Made by a program: the position numbers and the translations under genes
Shown here: one piece after another, positions 45,401 to 56,890 of the stretch
Position numbering within the stretch: position 1 is the stretch's first letter
How the letters are laid out: each line of letters starts with the position of its first letter
Origin: Neurospora crassa OR74A
Lineage: Eukaryota; Ascomycota; Sordariomycetes; Sordariales; Sordariaceae
Direction of reading: 5' to 3'
NCBI RefSeq assembly: GCF_000182925.2
Contig: NC_026503.1
Location: 2,542,001 to 2,606,000, forward strand
Length of the DNA: 64,000 nt
Notes under the pieces: model-generated
Seen by the model: the letters and a program-made list of their open reading frames with translations, nothing else
What the model was told of the DNA's origin: nothing
The model's database searches: none

Positions 45401-46238
45401 CCCCAGGGCAAGTCGTCGTCCTTAACGGCCTCGTTGTACGAGGGCCTTGCAACCTGGCGGTGGGTCGCACGTCGGTCCCAAACCATGACACCCGGCTGGT
45501 CCAAGGCCGAGGAAGCAAAGTAATTCTGGTCTGCGTAGTCAATAGCAAGGTTGTTGCAACATTTGGTGGGGAAATGAACGACCGAGCTGTGGCTTTGTTC
45601 TGGAAGACAGGTCAGCTCGCACTTTGTGAAAAGAAGGCTTGAATGTGAACTCGGACGCTACCTCTTAGATCATGTATCCGGAGACCTTGGCCCTTAATAC
45701 CGGCCACGAGGACATTGGGGTTGTCCTCGAAGAACCTAACGCTGGATACTGACACACTGGGCTCAAGACGATCTATGGGATCGGTAAAGGGTACTACACT
45801 GCTGAACCCATGGGCGTTGGTATCCATGGTCGATAGCCGGTTGACGTCCCAGATGTAAAGGCAGTTATCACTTCTCACTCTGTCCAGGGCAACAGCAAGC
45901 TTTCCAGCGGTACTAAAGGCGACAGCTTGACAGGTACGGGACATTTTGAGATTGAGATCCAAGACTGCATTTGAGTTGTCGTCGACGCGCAAGATATTGA
46001 CAACGCCGGTCGAGGTGCCCACAGCGACCAGGCCGGGCACAGAGGGGGACCAGTCAAAGGTGGTAAGAGGGGGTAGTTCGTCATATTTGCCGAGCGTCCT
46101 CGACTCGAATTTGCCTTTCCGGGCGAAGCCTGTCGGCTCATGGAGCTGCACGACGTGGTGCTGGAGGTTGATGTGAAGAAAGAGGTCGCGCCCTGCGTTC
46201 GGGGACCACCTGATGAGACCCGGCTCTGGGCGATCCAT
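42468..46238 (-). CDS. GATOR2/SEA complex subunit MIO (Sea4-like)
   Basis: WD-repeat protein of the vacuole-associated SEACAT/GATOR2 complex, which relieves SEACIT inhibition of TORC1 when amino acids are present. Exons: 46238-45662, 45599-44376, 44311-44219 and 44164-42468, giving 1196 aa. N-terminal beta-propeller (TTFDWSPSVPGLVAVGTSTG, CLYIWDVNR, SVSSVRFFEDNPNVLVAGIKG, DQPGVMVWDRRA), then an alpha-solenoid (PWLQDMWAWITG onward), then the C-terminal zinc domain shared with human MIOS: CPNCKRHLPRCVVCLEIVG and FCLQCEHVLHLDHAREWF followed by ECPVPECRCKC. A low-complexity insert (Gln/Ala run, Pro run, Gly-rich stretch) splits the zinc domain from the solenoid. The last intron is 54 nt, in frame and stop-free, so its retention would not break the frame. 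Divergent with EFG1. Confidence 0.93.
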
Positions 46239-46695
46239 CCTGGCGAGTTGCCGTGATGTCGTTGTGCCCTGGTTTGTATAAAGTTATGTGATGGGGTAAG
46301 ATGATGTAGAAGGGCCCTTCATTCGCTACCGCGGCTTCAAGTGAGGACTTAAGTACTTATGATGAGAAGATGAATTTGTTGAGCAGGTACTTGGTACTGT
46401 AGGTTAGGAGATCACCCAAACGCTCCTCAGCGCTCCTTCTCGGCCAGATGACCTTTGATCGCCCGTGCTTCATGAATCCCGCTCCGAAGAGATGAAGACA
46501 TCAACAATCAAAACCATGCCCATGAAAGTTCATTAAGAGTAGAGAAATCGATCAAACTACCGTCTTGACTACAGCTTCATGCTGTGGTTGTTGAAGGCGG
46601 ACGTAGGGAAGAAAGACGAGACTGGGTTTCCATGATAGAAGAAACCTCAAGCCGCGCTGTTGGCTTTGAGAAAGTCCGTTTACTGATGGGTGCTA

Positions 46696-46709
46696 CCTAA
46701 CCCTAACCC
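46696..46709. promoter_or_regulatory. telobox-like element CCTAACCCTAACCC
   Basis: More than two units of CCCTAA, the complement of the Neurospora telomere repeat TTAGGG. In several fungi, telobox motifs in promoters of ribosomal-protein and ribosome-biogenesis genes bind Tbf1-like factors. It lies ~290 bp upstream of EFG1, a ribosome-biogenesis gene, which fits that role. Confidence 0.55.
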
Positions 46710-46761
46710 AAATGACGAACAGCACTCTGTCACCTATGTGTGTACATAATAAATACTATTG

Positions 46762-46815
46762 CAGTGAGCCAGCGCCCCCTGCAGGCCGATAGCAGGGGCT
46801 GCAGGGGTTTCACTG
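46762..46815. repeat. imperfect inverted repeat with CCCCTGCAG/CTGCAGGGG arms
   Basis: CAGTGA plus CCCCTGCAG (46776-46784) on the left; CTGCAGGGG (46799-46807) plus TCACTG (46810-46815) on the right, with a short loop. It can form a hairpin in DNA or in an EFG1 leader transcript. Function unknown. Confidence 0.6.
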
Positions 46816-47000
46816 GCAGCTCTTTGCTCCCGTCCATTCCTTCGGCGAGTCTCCACTTAATTTTCTCGACTTGAAAGAAACACAAGACGAACCATTGCGA
46901 CAACGACCCATTGCCCGTTCCAGATTGCACCTTACCGCCGCCACCATCACCAAATAAATCATTCTATCATCTGAACATATCTCCCTAGCGCGCCGCAGAA

Positions 47001-47875
47001 ATGGGCAAGCGATCGTATGAAGAGGCCGAGGGGTCGAACGCCGATGGCCAGGAGCAAAACCAGGCCCAGAAAAGAAACAGAAACCCGCACAACAGGTTCA
47101 ACCCCAAGAACATTGCAAAGCGCCAGAAGACCACCCAGAAGATCAACGATGGCAACCTTAGTCAGATCAAGAAGCGTGTCAGAGCAATTGAGCGCCTTCT
47201 CGAACACAAGAACGAAAAGCTGCCTGCCAATGTCAGGAACGACCTCGAGCGCGAACTGCAAGCCCACAAGCAGAGGATTGTCGACGAGAGTGACAGGAAG
47301 TTGAGAAGCAAGATGATCAGCAAGTATCATATGGTCAGGTTCTTTGGTATGTAGTCTAAGTTTTGGATGCCTGCACGTATCGCATCACTGACCCAGACCT
47401 TCACGAAACAGAGCGCAAGAAGGCCATGCGCCTCGCAAAGCAGCTGATGAAGCAACTCGACGAAACCAAAGACGAAGCCGAGATCGCCAGGCTAAAAGCC
47501 GACCTCCACATTGCCGAGGTCGACCTCGATTATGCTCTCTACCACCCTCACATGGAGACCTACATCAGCTTGTATCCCAAGCCCAAGGACGAAGCCGCAG
47601 AGAAGGACGAGAAGAGTTCAGCCGCACACCACCTTCACTCCTCAAGACCCCCAATGTGGACCACCATCGAAAAGGCCCGCCAAGAGGGTAAGAGTGCTCT
47701 GGAGAAGATTCGCGACAGGCGACCGGAACGCGACTTTTCGAAACCCACTTCCAAAAAGACAGCCAAGAAGTCTTCGTCACAGAGCGAGGAGCGCCCAGCC
47801 AAGGGCAAATTCGGCAAGACGGAGGAGGAGAGCGCGAACGAGAGCGACGACGGGGGCTTTTTCGAGGAGGACTAG
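47001..47875 (+). CDS. EFG1: rRNA-processing protein EFG1
   Basis: Nucleolar factor needed for 18S rRNA maturation in yeast. Two exons: 47001-47346 and 47412-47875, giving 269 aa. Start AGAAATGGGC ([11 protein letters not shown]). Conserved core: [53 protein letters not shown] (spanning the intron), then [18 protein letters not shown]. The intron (47347-47411, 65 nt) has GTATGT, a CACTGAC branch and CAG. The tail is Lys/Ser/Glu-rich and ends in an acidic [11 protein letters not shown]. Head-to-head with MIO. Confidence 0.95.
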
Positions 47876-48297
47876 GATACAATCAATACCTGGCCTGCGA
47901 AGGCTGGGCTAACTTATGATACCCATTTACGATTACCACAAACATGCATTCAGCTCAACAGGTCCCTGCACGAGTTCGTTCCGATCAGTTACACAACCCA
48001 GGATTAGCTTCAAGTGGCTGACAACCCTTGCTTCTCTCCAAACCCGAACTTCACCACCATATCAAGTATTGTGTCGGTCTCCGAGAAACTCGCCGATAGA
48101 AAGTCCGACAACTTGCCGCGCTACTGTTGTGTTCTGCAGAGGGTATATACTAGTGTTTGATGTAAAGAATTCTTGAGCCTTCCGAGTTTCCCCCCTTCTA
48201 TTCCCTATAAGACTGATTCAGCCCGTGTGCTCTACTGCCTTGTCTGTGGAAGAGCTGTCTAAGCCAGCCTTGTTGTCTACGTTGGACATCAAACATC
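47876..48297. other. intergenic, EFG1 3' flank and promoter of the secreted protein gene
   Basis: About 420 bp; no gene or repeat recognised. Confidence 0.5.
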
Positions 48298-49319
48298 ATG
48301 AAGCAAGCCTTGGCCATGCTTTGGGCCCTCGCGGCTTTGTCTCTTGCTGACCATGCCACCACGACTTTGACTACCGAAGACGTACATCATCATCAGAACT
48401 GCACAACAACGGTCTTCACTACCTTTACTCCAAATCCAAGGCAATTAACCCTTTCCTGGTGCCCCCCTCTTTCTCTCTCTTCCCAACCACCTTTATGGCC
48501 GTACTTTAGTTCATGTGGCTAACTTGGTCCGACGCATCCAGTATCCAGACATCCTACACCACGTCCACAATAAAAGTCACTATTACGGCCATGCTGTCCA
48601 TCACTGGAAAGTCAACAAGCGCCGAATCATCTGCCCAAAACCAGCTTCGATGGGCCCATAACCACTCGGATCTCCCAAGCCATCCGTCCACGTCAACCGA
48701 AATCCCATACCCAACCACCAACAACACCATTTCAATATCCTCCAGCACAACTCATCCCTATCTTACCTCGTCAATCTGCCACACGATGACCATCAAAACC
48801 ACTCTTCCCCCATCCACAATAACCACCACTTCAACCCTCACAGTCACCACAACTTCCGCCATCACCCCAACCCCTTCCGCCTCCTGCAATCCCGGCACCT
48901 GCGGCACCTACACATTCACCCCCTGCCCTTCCGCCCCCTTGGGTGATTGTCTCTGCGGCCTCGACCCGGACGGCCAAGCCTTCTGCTCGCTAGATGACTG
49001 GTGCCAGAACGAGATTGGCTGCGATACCGACGTCGAGTGCCTGACGCCAGCATCAGGGCAGACCGGGGAAGGTTTCAGGTGCCTGGTGGGCAGTTGTTGT
49101 GACAACGAGGTGGCGGATGATGGTCAGGGAGGGAGTGTGGTGAAAAAGAAGGGGAAGTGTGTCAAGGAGAGGGGGGCGGTTTGTTTGAATGAGGTCATCG
49201 AGGCGGGGTTGAGGTTGAGGGGGTCAGGGATCTATAGGATGTCGAGGATGGGGAGATTTAGGAGGATGGCGGACAAGGTTGGAGGAGGGACAGGGTTGAG
49301 TAATGGTGGGAGGTGGTGA
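48298..49319 (+). CDS. secreted Thr/Ser-rich protein with Cys-rich C-terminal domain
   Basis: Family not recognised. Begins with a signal peptide (MKQALAMLWALAALSLADHA), then a Thr/Ser-rich segment (TTTLTTEDVHHHQNCTTTVF) typical of O-glycosylated fungal surface proteins, then a Cys-rich domain (CNPGTCGTYTFTPCP, CLCGLDPDGQAFC, WCQNEIGCDTDVEC, CLVGSCCDNEV), and a basic Arg/Gly-rich tail. I infer two exons, 48298-48440 and 48542-49319 (306 aa), joined by a 101-nt intron with a CTAAC branch and CAG acceptor but a GC donor (AAG|GCAATT); the join reads TPNPSIQTSYTTST. With an alternative GT donor (48411 region) a shorter link is possible. Likely extracellular or wall-associated; the role is unknown. 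Confidence 0.72.
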
Positions 49320-50481
49320 GGAGTTGTTGTGCCCATAGAAAGCGTGGGAGGCCAAGTGGCTTCTCGAGGCAAAAGCTACAATTTTTGGGTGCAAGGCATC
49401 ACCAGGGCAAGATTATAAGCCAAGTGATAGAGGGGGTGACCCAAACCCCCATAGCCATTCTCATTAACAACGAAGTCTAGAATGCGTAAAGGCTTCGTAC
49501 TCAGTACCAGGTATCTGCCACCGCTCCTGCCTTCGCTGGCGCCCAGCCGACCCTCTTTCCCCCAATTGTCGAGACGACTTGAACTCACCACCCCGTGCCG
49601 CCGCCGCAGAACCTGAACCTAGCCCAAATACATCAACGGGTATATAAGGTCCAGTACATAGCCCTCTACCACAACGGGCCGGCAGTGTGGTCTGATCTTG
49701 TGGCTTAGTGGTTCCCGTTGATCGAATTATTGCCGGTGTGTGTGGCGCCCCGAATTCCAGTTTCCGTAGGTTGACAGTTGGTGTATGTTGGTCCGTTCTC
49801 CTAGGCCTCCTGGGCGACTGAACTTTTTACTCCTTCTCTCTTCGATTGGAGAAATAAATGATGATGAATTCGGGTCTCAGTGATATAGATCTATGTTCTT
49901 GATGGTGAGGGGTGGGAAAGGGTGTGTGGTTTTGCGCGACGCGGGAGGTAAGTCGATGAAATTTTTCTATGATGCTGTTGGCGATGCCTTCTACCTACTC
50001 GTAATGGGCATTGGTCCTTTTTCAGCCTCATATACCTCCTCTATCATGGTATACCTTCTAACTCTTCTTCCTTGCCCGAACCACCACAAAGCCGCTTTGC
50101 AACTCCCATTCCATCACTCTACCCCGTATGTTCCGAAAAACGTCCCTCCTTTATCGCAGAGTTCCCCCACTAACTCTCCTTCGCATGTGAATTTCGATTC
50201 CAGTGACTCTCAGCTCAAAGAACACCACAGCCACCTGCATCACAATGGGAACAGAGCGTTTTGCCATCTTCGACAGAGTTCGTACAGAGGCATGACCTGT
50301 TGGCGTGAGCGCACAGCTTCATTTTGATGATGTTGGGAGGAGTCTGTGGTGTGTAACTTTTTGAGAAGAAAATGGCGCCAAGTTGTTTTCTGCTTTCTGC
50401 TTCTCTCTTTGTGACTGTGAGTGTAATTGTATGACTTGTTCGTTCTGAAGATGTGGTTGATGAATGCTGATCTGAATGGTT

Positions 50482-50515
50482 TGGACTGGACTGGACTGGA
50501 CTGGACTGGACTGGA
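50482..50515. repeat. TGGAC pentanucleotide repeat
   Basis: Six full tandem TGGAC units and a partial seventh. Intergenic microsatellite. Confidence 0.9.
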
Positions 50516-52030
50516 AAACGATGGGAGACTGCGGGTAGTCCTTGGCTTTATATCTTTCTTCATGTCTCTCACAAGGAGTGTTGGCTATTACTATTATTTC
50601 AATGGGTAACCATATTCTCTCATGGTCTTTTACTTTTGAGTTTGTTTATCATCTTACTCGTTGGGCGACGGGCGGAGCGCCGAAAGATGAGTTGGCTGGA
50701 TTGGTTAGCTGATTGGCCTGCGTTGACGAGCGTGTATTATTGCTGTTGATTCTCCATTGCCAACATTTTCTATCTCATATGTCGACAAAACGCGATTTTC
50801 TCTTTCGGTGCCGAACTGCGATTTCGTTGGCAATGTTTGTGGTTTTCTTCATCTTCTCTAGCATGTGAGGGTTGACTTCACCGACATTAAAGAATCGGTA
50901 CACTTGCCCGTCTAGAAGGCACATCAACATCAATTGGGGCAAGTTTGTGGAAGTTTGTCAAACAAACGGTGGAAATATTCGGCTACCTGCGCCAATGTCT
51001 CTTCCTCCGGCCCAAGTCCACCAAGTTTTTGTTGGCAACATGAACTCGACAATGCTACTCAACAAAACACCCAAGATCCGAACTCGCTCGGAAGTGGAAC
51101 ATGATTCTATACGTTAATATATCCTCAAGCAACTCCATACCTTTTGTGGATTATCGTTTAAAAAATGTAGATACGGCGTATATCGGTTTCGATCTTCTTC
51201 ACGTGTTGACCTGTTCGTTAGGGGGTTAACCGGTGAATGTGGATGAAGAGAGAGGCGCACTTGTTTGACTGCTGTAGTACGAGTGTATACAGTTGGCCAT
51301 TTTGATACTCAAGATTGGAATGTCCGACGACAAAAATTCCGGATTTGTCTCGCTTCGTTGGTTTGTTTCCTCTGAGAGTGTTGGCTTACTTTCGAGTCCC
51401 CACCTAGTTATTTTCCGATCTCTACTCGTGTTTTTCTGTCAAATGCCCGCGAAGTGCCTGAGATATTCTACTTTGTTACTTGGCTACCATTCTTACGTTT
51501 GACGATTGCCATGGACAAGTTCACAGCACACAAAGCCTGAGTTGACTGTGCACTGGAATTTGATAGGCGTGTTGAAAGTTGCCCGATGCATTAATTGCGC
51601 CGATTTACAAGTGTCATAGCATATCAAAGGCTACGTCTACATGTTCTGTCTTACATGTATGAGCAAGGAGCACTTGTAGCAAATCCTACCCATTGAAGAC
51701 CGGCAAACGACCTGGTTCTGCTGCGTGGCATGACAAGAATACACATTCAGCCTTACGCGGCCCGGGCCGACTACTAGTAGAGGTGATATGCCACCCGGTA
51801 GAAGTAAAACGCATACTCCATCAGAACACGCATAATAGCTCTCTTTTCATTCCGTTTCCGTCGTCCACAAGAATATCTCGTATTCTTCTCCTCCTTTCTC
51901 AGATTGCCCAAACTTTCCAACCTTCTCCTACCTCTTCATATCCATCTGTCCATCCATCTACTACTGCGCCTCCTTGAGTTCTCTCCTGCATCTATGTATT
52001 TGAAATTCGCTTGGTCGTGTACGTATGTAG

Positions 52031-52052
52031 CCCCCCCCCCCCCCCCCCCCCC
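52031..52052. repeat. poly-C homopolymer (22 nt)
   Basis: Twenty-two consecutive C, ~950 bp upstream of the CTR9 start codon. Confidence 0.9.
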
Positions 52053-52999
52053 TTCTCTCCCTCAATGCAGGTGAGGTTATTCAGGGGTTTCTTATTGGCG
52101 AAGAGGTTTGCCTTGGCGGAGGTTGTTTGTTCTCAGCTTTGACCAGCCAATCAAAGTCGTCAACCAGGGGTAAAAGAGTGGGCGTACACGGGTTCCCTGT
52201 CATTCGGAATAGTGTGTGTATTCACTTGTAGTCTTCAGCCTCCTCGAATTTGGCTGTGCGCTCGTTCATCAGTCTCGGTGGCCAGACTGGTTGTGATGTT
52301 TAGAGGCGTTAAACAAACAAACTGGTGCTCGCAATTGTCACTGGACAGACTCACACTCGTGATAGTGGTGCCGACAGTGGATACTTGCACAGAAAGAAAA
52401 GGTCATCATCGGTGGGGCAAGCTACATAGCCTGCCGCGACGGTACGGGGTGCGTCTCTCTGCCGGGACCTGGACGCATCCTGATCAGCGGGATCCGGTTC
52501 TCGACTTGGTTCCACTTCCAGCGAGCGACACAAACGCGACGTGCACCGGGCTCTTTCTGAGTGCCATCTCAGCTCCCATCAACCACCATTATCCAAGGCC
52601 GAACCATTCCGACACATCGACTTACGGGAGTTCACTGAATTACGAGCCCAGCACACACGGCATTCCCCCCATTGATACAAGCGCTCAGCTACGAAACTTT
52701 TATTACCTTGCCTTCAGTTTTTCTTACTTCCGCCTCGGCTGCTTTCGCCAACTCGTCGCCTGCACAGAAGCGCAATGCACCGTGACCCCTCCTAAACCAT
52801 TGCTTGACAGTCATCACATTTCGAGCCCACAATTATATCTGCGACTCTACCCGTTCAATTCCCAAGGCTACCGATTACCAAGCTTGGGCACGGCTGCGAG
52901 CGGGAACACTTCGGCGACTCGTTACCCTCTCCCGCGCCCCTGTCCGTTCATAATACCCCTAAGCCGCGCGGCACCAACAATCCTCACCAGTGATTCACA

Positions 53000-55900
53000 A
53001 TGGCCTCAGCTGCCCTTAATGGCGCTGCCGCCAACGGCCGTGGTGTCTCTCCTGCCTCGTCCGTGGGAGGCTCTAATAGCTTTCCCAAGAGCAAGCGCTT
53101 CACCGACATCCCCTCTACCATCGACATTCCCGTCCAAGACCAAGATGACGAAGCTGTCGAAATCGACCTTGAAGTCCTCGCCGATGACCCGACCGAGCTC
53201 TGCACCCTTTTCGAGATGGAAGGCGCCGCCCGGACATATTGGATGACAGTGTCCCTCGCCTACGCCAAGCAGAAAAAGATCGACTTCGCCATCGAGATGC
53301 TAATCAAAGGAGCCAACGCCATGCAGGCCAACAACCCCAGGGAGAAGCTCAGTATCGTCTCAGCTCTCTGCTGGATGTATTTGTGGAAGAGCAGGGAAGC
53401 ACCCAGGGTAGCCCCCGAGGACGCCCTTGTCTCCGAAGCAAAGACCAAAGAATACTACCTCCAGCTCGCTACCCAGAGCCTCAACGAAGCTTCCCGCATC
53501 AATCCAGCTTTCCCTCCGCTCTTCCTGGCTCGTGGCGTCCTCCAGCTTCTGAGGGCATCCCTCCAGCCACCATCAAAGGCTCCCGGAGCAGTCGACCCCG
53601 AAAAGACCGAAACCCTGCGCGCCGCCCTTAAATCTTTCGACGATGCCCTCCGAGTTTCCAGCGGCAAGAACATGCTTGCCGTTATTGGCAAGGCCCGCGC
53701 ACTCTTCTCGCTTGGCAGATATGCCGACGCTTTGGTCGCCTACCAGGACGCCCTAGCCAGAGCCCCAGATCTCGTCGACCCCGACCCGCGAATTGGCATT
53801 GGCTGCTGCTTCTGGCAATTAGGATACAAGGATGACGCCAGGATTGCCTGGGAACGAGCTCTCGAGATCAATGCTGAGTCCAAGGTCGGCAACATTCTGT
53901 TAGGTCTCTACTACCTCGACGCGAGCGGACACGTCCCCATCAACAGCCCGGAATTCATCAAGCTGTACAAGAAGGCTATGACCGAGTACACACAGAAGTC
54001 CTACAAGCTTGACAAAGATCTTCCCCTTACATGTGCCACATTTGCCAGCTATTTTCTTTCGCGAAAGCAATTCGATCATGTGGAAGCTCTGGCCCATAAG
54101 GCCATACAGTTTACTGACGTCAACGCCATTGCGAGCGATGGTTGGTACCTGCTCGCGCGCAAAGAACATTACGCCAATAACCTCGAGCGTGCCGCCGATT
54201 ACTACCGTCGTGCGGATGACGCCCGAGGTGGCACTGAACGCGGCTACCTGCCGGCCAAGTTCGGTGCGGCGCAGCTGTCCGTCATCAAGAACGACCTAGG
54301 TGAAGCCAAACTTCGCCTCGAGAAGATGATTCAACAGTCCAAGAACTATGAAGCCATGATCCTGCTCGGCAACTTGTATGCCGAGGAGGTTTTCGCCAAC
54401 CAGTTTGCCCCGGTCAAGGAGGATAAGTCCGCCGAGGCAAAGAAGGCCATCAGCCTGCTGGAGAGCGTGCGGACGGCGTGGAAGGATCCTAAGAAAAGCC
54501 TCGCGCCAGATGCCGCTGTGCTTCTCAACCTAGCCCGTCTCTATGAGACCGAGAACCCCGACAAGGCCCTCCAGTGCCTTCAGCAAGTCGAGCAGCTGGA
54601 GCTTGACCAGGTTCCCCAATCAGAGCGCCCGGATGAAGTTGAGGGCGAAGCCGCTATCAAGGCTGCGCTCCGGAGGTTTCTCCCGCCGCAGCTGTTGAAT
54701 AACATCGGCTGTTTCTACTACCAGGAAGAAAAGCACGAGCTTGCGAGCGAACTGTTTGAGGCTGCACTCAGCTCTTGCATGAGAATTGGTGAGAAGGACG
54801 ATGACACCGACACCGACGCCTTGGTTACCACCATCAGCTTCAATCTTGGCCGTAGTTACGAGGCTCGTGGCATGTCTGAGAAGGCCGTTGAGGTGTATGA
54901 GGGCTTGCTAAAACGCCACGATGACTACACTGATGCTCGTACCAGGTTGGCCTATATCAAGCTTCGGAATAACCCCGGCACCAAGGAAGGCCCGGATGCA
55001 GTCGCCAAGCTGTATCAAGAGAACTCTTCCGACCTTGAGGTGCGTGCTTTGTACGGCTGGTTTCTCGGGAAGCTTAGCTCCAGGAAGCGACCCAACAACA
55101 TCGCCGAAGACCCAGAGCAACGCCATTACAAGCACACCCTGCAGAACTACGATAAGCATGACCGCTATGCTCTCGTTGGCATGGGCAATCTACACCTTAT
55201 TTCTGCTAGGGAAATGCGTCGCGAGTCGGAGGCAGACAGGCAGAAGCGGAGTGCCGCCTACAGCCGTGCTGTTGAGTTCTTCGACAAGGCACTCCAGTTG
55301 GATCCCAAGAACGCATACGCAGCCCAGGGAATTGCTATTGCACTCGTGGAGGACAAGAAGGACTACAAGGGGGCATTGCAAATCTTCATCAAGGTTCGCG
55401 AGACCATCAAGGACGTTCACGTCTTTGTCAACTTGGGCCACATTTACGCCGAGTTGAAGCAGTTCACCAAGGCTATCGAAAGCTACGAGATCGCGCTTGG
55501 CAAGGAGGGCAAGGCAAAGGATGCCAACATTCTCTCATGCCTTGGTCGTACGTGGCTGAACAAGGGCCGCGCTGAGCGTAACTTGGACGCTTACAAGACA
55601 GCATTGGAGTATGCGCAGAAGGTATGTTGATTCCAACACCAAAGTTGAAGGCAGTGACTAACACTTTTTCAGACCCTCGAAGTTGCCCCCGAGCAGGTCC
55701 ACTTCAAGTTCAACGTTGCTTTTGTGCAGATCCAGCTCGCCTCGTTCATCAACGGTTTGCCTGAGCACCAGCGCACCTCTACCCAACTCGAGGAAGCTGC
55801 ATCCGGTCTCGAGTCGGCTATCACCGCCCTCGACGAGATCGCGGCCTCGGACCATCCACCTTATCCAAAGCATGATATCGAGCAGCGTGCCAACATGGCT

Positions 55901-56890
55901 CGCAACACTCAACGTAAACAGCTCGAGCGTGCCCTCGCCTCCCAGCGGGATTACGAGTCAAAGAACAAGGAGAAGCTCCAACTAGCACTTGAGCAGAGAC
56001 AAGTAGCACTCAAGAAGAAGGAGGAAGAGATTCGCAGGAAAGAGGAAGAGGAGCGCGAGCGCCAAGAGAAGATCAAGCGCGAGAGAGAGGAGATCGCCGC
56101 CCGTGACCGCAAGTTAGCTGAGCAGAGAGCCGAGGAAGACCGACAGCGTAGGGAGGCCGAGATGACCACCGACAGCGAGACCGGCGAAAAGATCAAGAGA
56201 CAAAAGATTAAGAAGGCCAGCAGCACGCCTGCCAAGCGCGAGAGAGGTGGCGAGGAGCGGGAGCGGAAGGGCCGTGCTCAGAGGAAGAAGAAGACGAGCC
56301 GAAGGGACCGAGACAATGACGATAGTGACGGCTCAGGCTCGGATGCCGAAGAGGGCGGCAGGAAAAGCAGACCACCCAAGAAGAAGCAGAGGCTTACCAG
56401 CAGGAAGACTGAGCCCACTGGCAAGTACAAGAGTGCCGAAATTGTGGTTGATAGTGACGAGAGCGACGAGCCTGGTATGGAGATGGATGCTCTCGAGAGG
56501 GCTGAGAGGGCCCTTGAGAAGAAGCAGAAACGCAGCCATTCTCCCCGTAGTGGTGGGGAGTACGATGATGACGAGGATGAGCAATCCAGGAGGGGCAGGA
56601 GCCGGTCAGAGGAGAGTGTCGATCGGATGGAAATCGATGACTCCAAGGCCGATGCTGGTGGTGATGATGAGGAGGAAGAGGCCACAGTCTCAACAAGACG
56701 CCAGAACAAGCGATCGAGGAGAGGCAGGATTCTGGATGACGATGACGATGAGGATGAGGATGAGGATGAGAGTGGAGCAGCCGCTGAGGCAGATGCGGAA
56801 GAGGGTGGTGATAAGGACGAAGTGAAGGAGGCGGCTGGCTCGCCTGCGGCTTCTCCTGCCAAGGCCGCCGCCAATGATGACGAAGAGTAA
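53000..56890 (+). CDS. CTR9: Paf1 complex subunit CTR9 (TPR protein)
   Basis: Scaffold of the nuclear Paf1 complex, which travels with RNA polymerase II and supports H2B ubiquitination and H3K4/K36 methylation. Exons 53000-55621 and 55673-56890 (intron 51 nt, GTATGT, TGACTAAC, CAG), giving 1279 aa. Start CACAATGGCC fits the Neurospora consensus. Residues ~50-880 are a TPR superhelix (YWMTVSLAYAKQKKIDFAIE, FFDKALQLDPKNAYAAQGIA, HVFVNLGHIYAELKQFTKAI), with the Ctr9-typical start EIDLEVLADDPTELCTLFE. After the intron comes EVAPEQVHFKFNVAFVQIQLA, then a long charged coiled coil (RRKEEEERERQEKIKRER) and a Lys/Arg/Asp/Glu-rich disordered tail with acidic runs, as in other Ctr9 proteins. Confidence 0.96.

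Larger units (their letters stand above)
46239..47000. other. shared MIO/EFG1 divergent promoter region
   Basis: 762 bp between the two start codons. Contains a telobox-like CCTAACCCTAACCC (46696-46709) and an inverted repeat (46762-46815). No coding sequence. Confidence 0.65.
49320..52999. other. intergenic upstream of CTR9
   Basis: About 3.7 kb with no recognisable gene. Contains a TGGAC pentamer repeat (50482-50515) and C22 (52031-52052). A plus-strand frame at 52212-53246 overlaps the CTR9 start in another frame and shows no family. The last few hundred bases are probably the CTR9 leader and promoter. Confidence 0.55.

Noticed and set aside
46696-46709. Telomerase RNA template
   Set aside because: The CCCTAA repeat could resemble a template, but the interval is only 762 bp and a Neurospora telomerase RNA is expected to be about 2 kb; a promoter telobox is the simpler reading.
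52212-53246. Plus-strand open frame of ~340 codons upstream of CTR9
   Set aside because: It overlaps the CTR9 coding start in another frame and lacks any motif; the CTR9 ATG at 53000 has the better context and family match.
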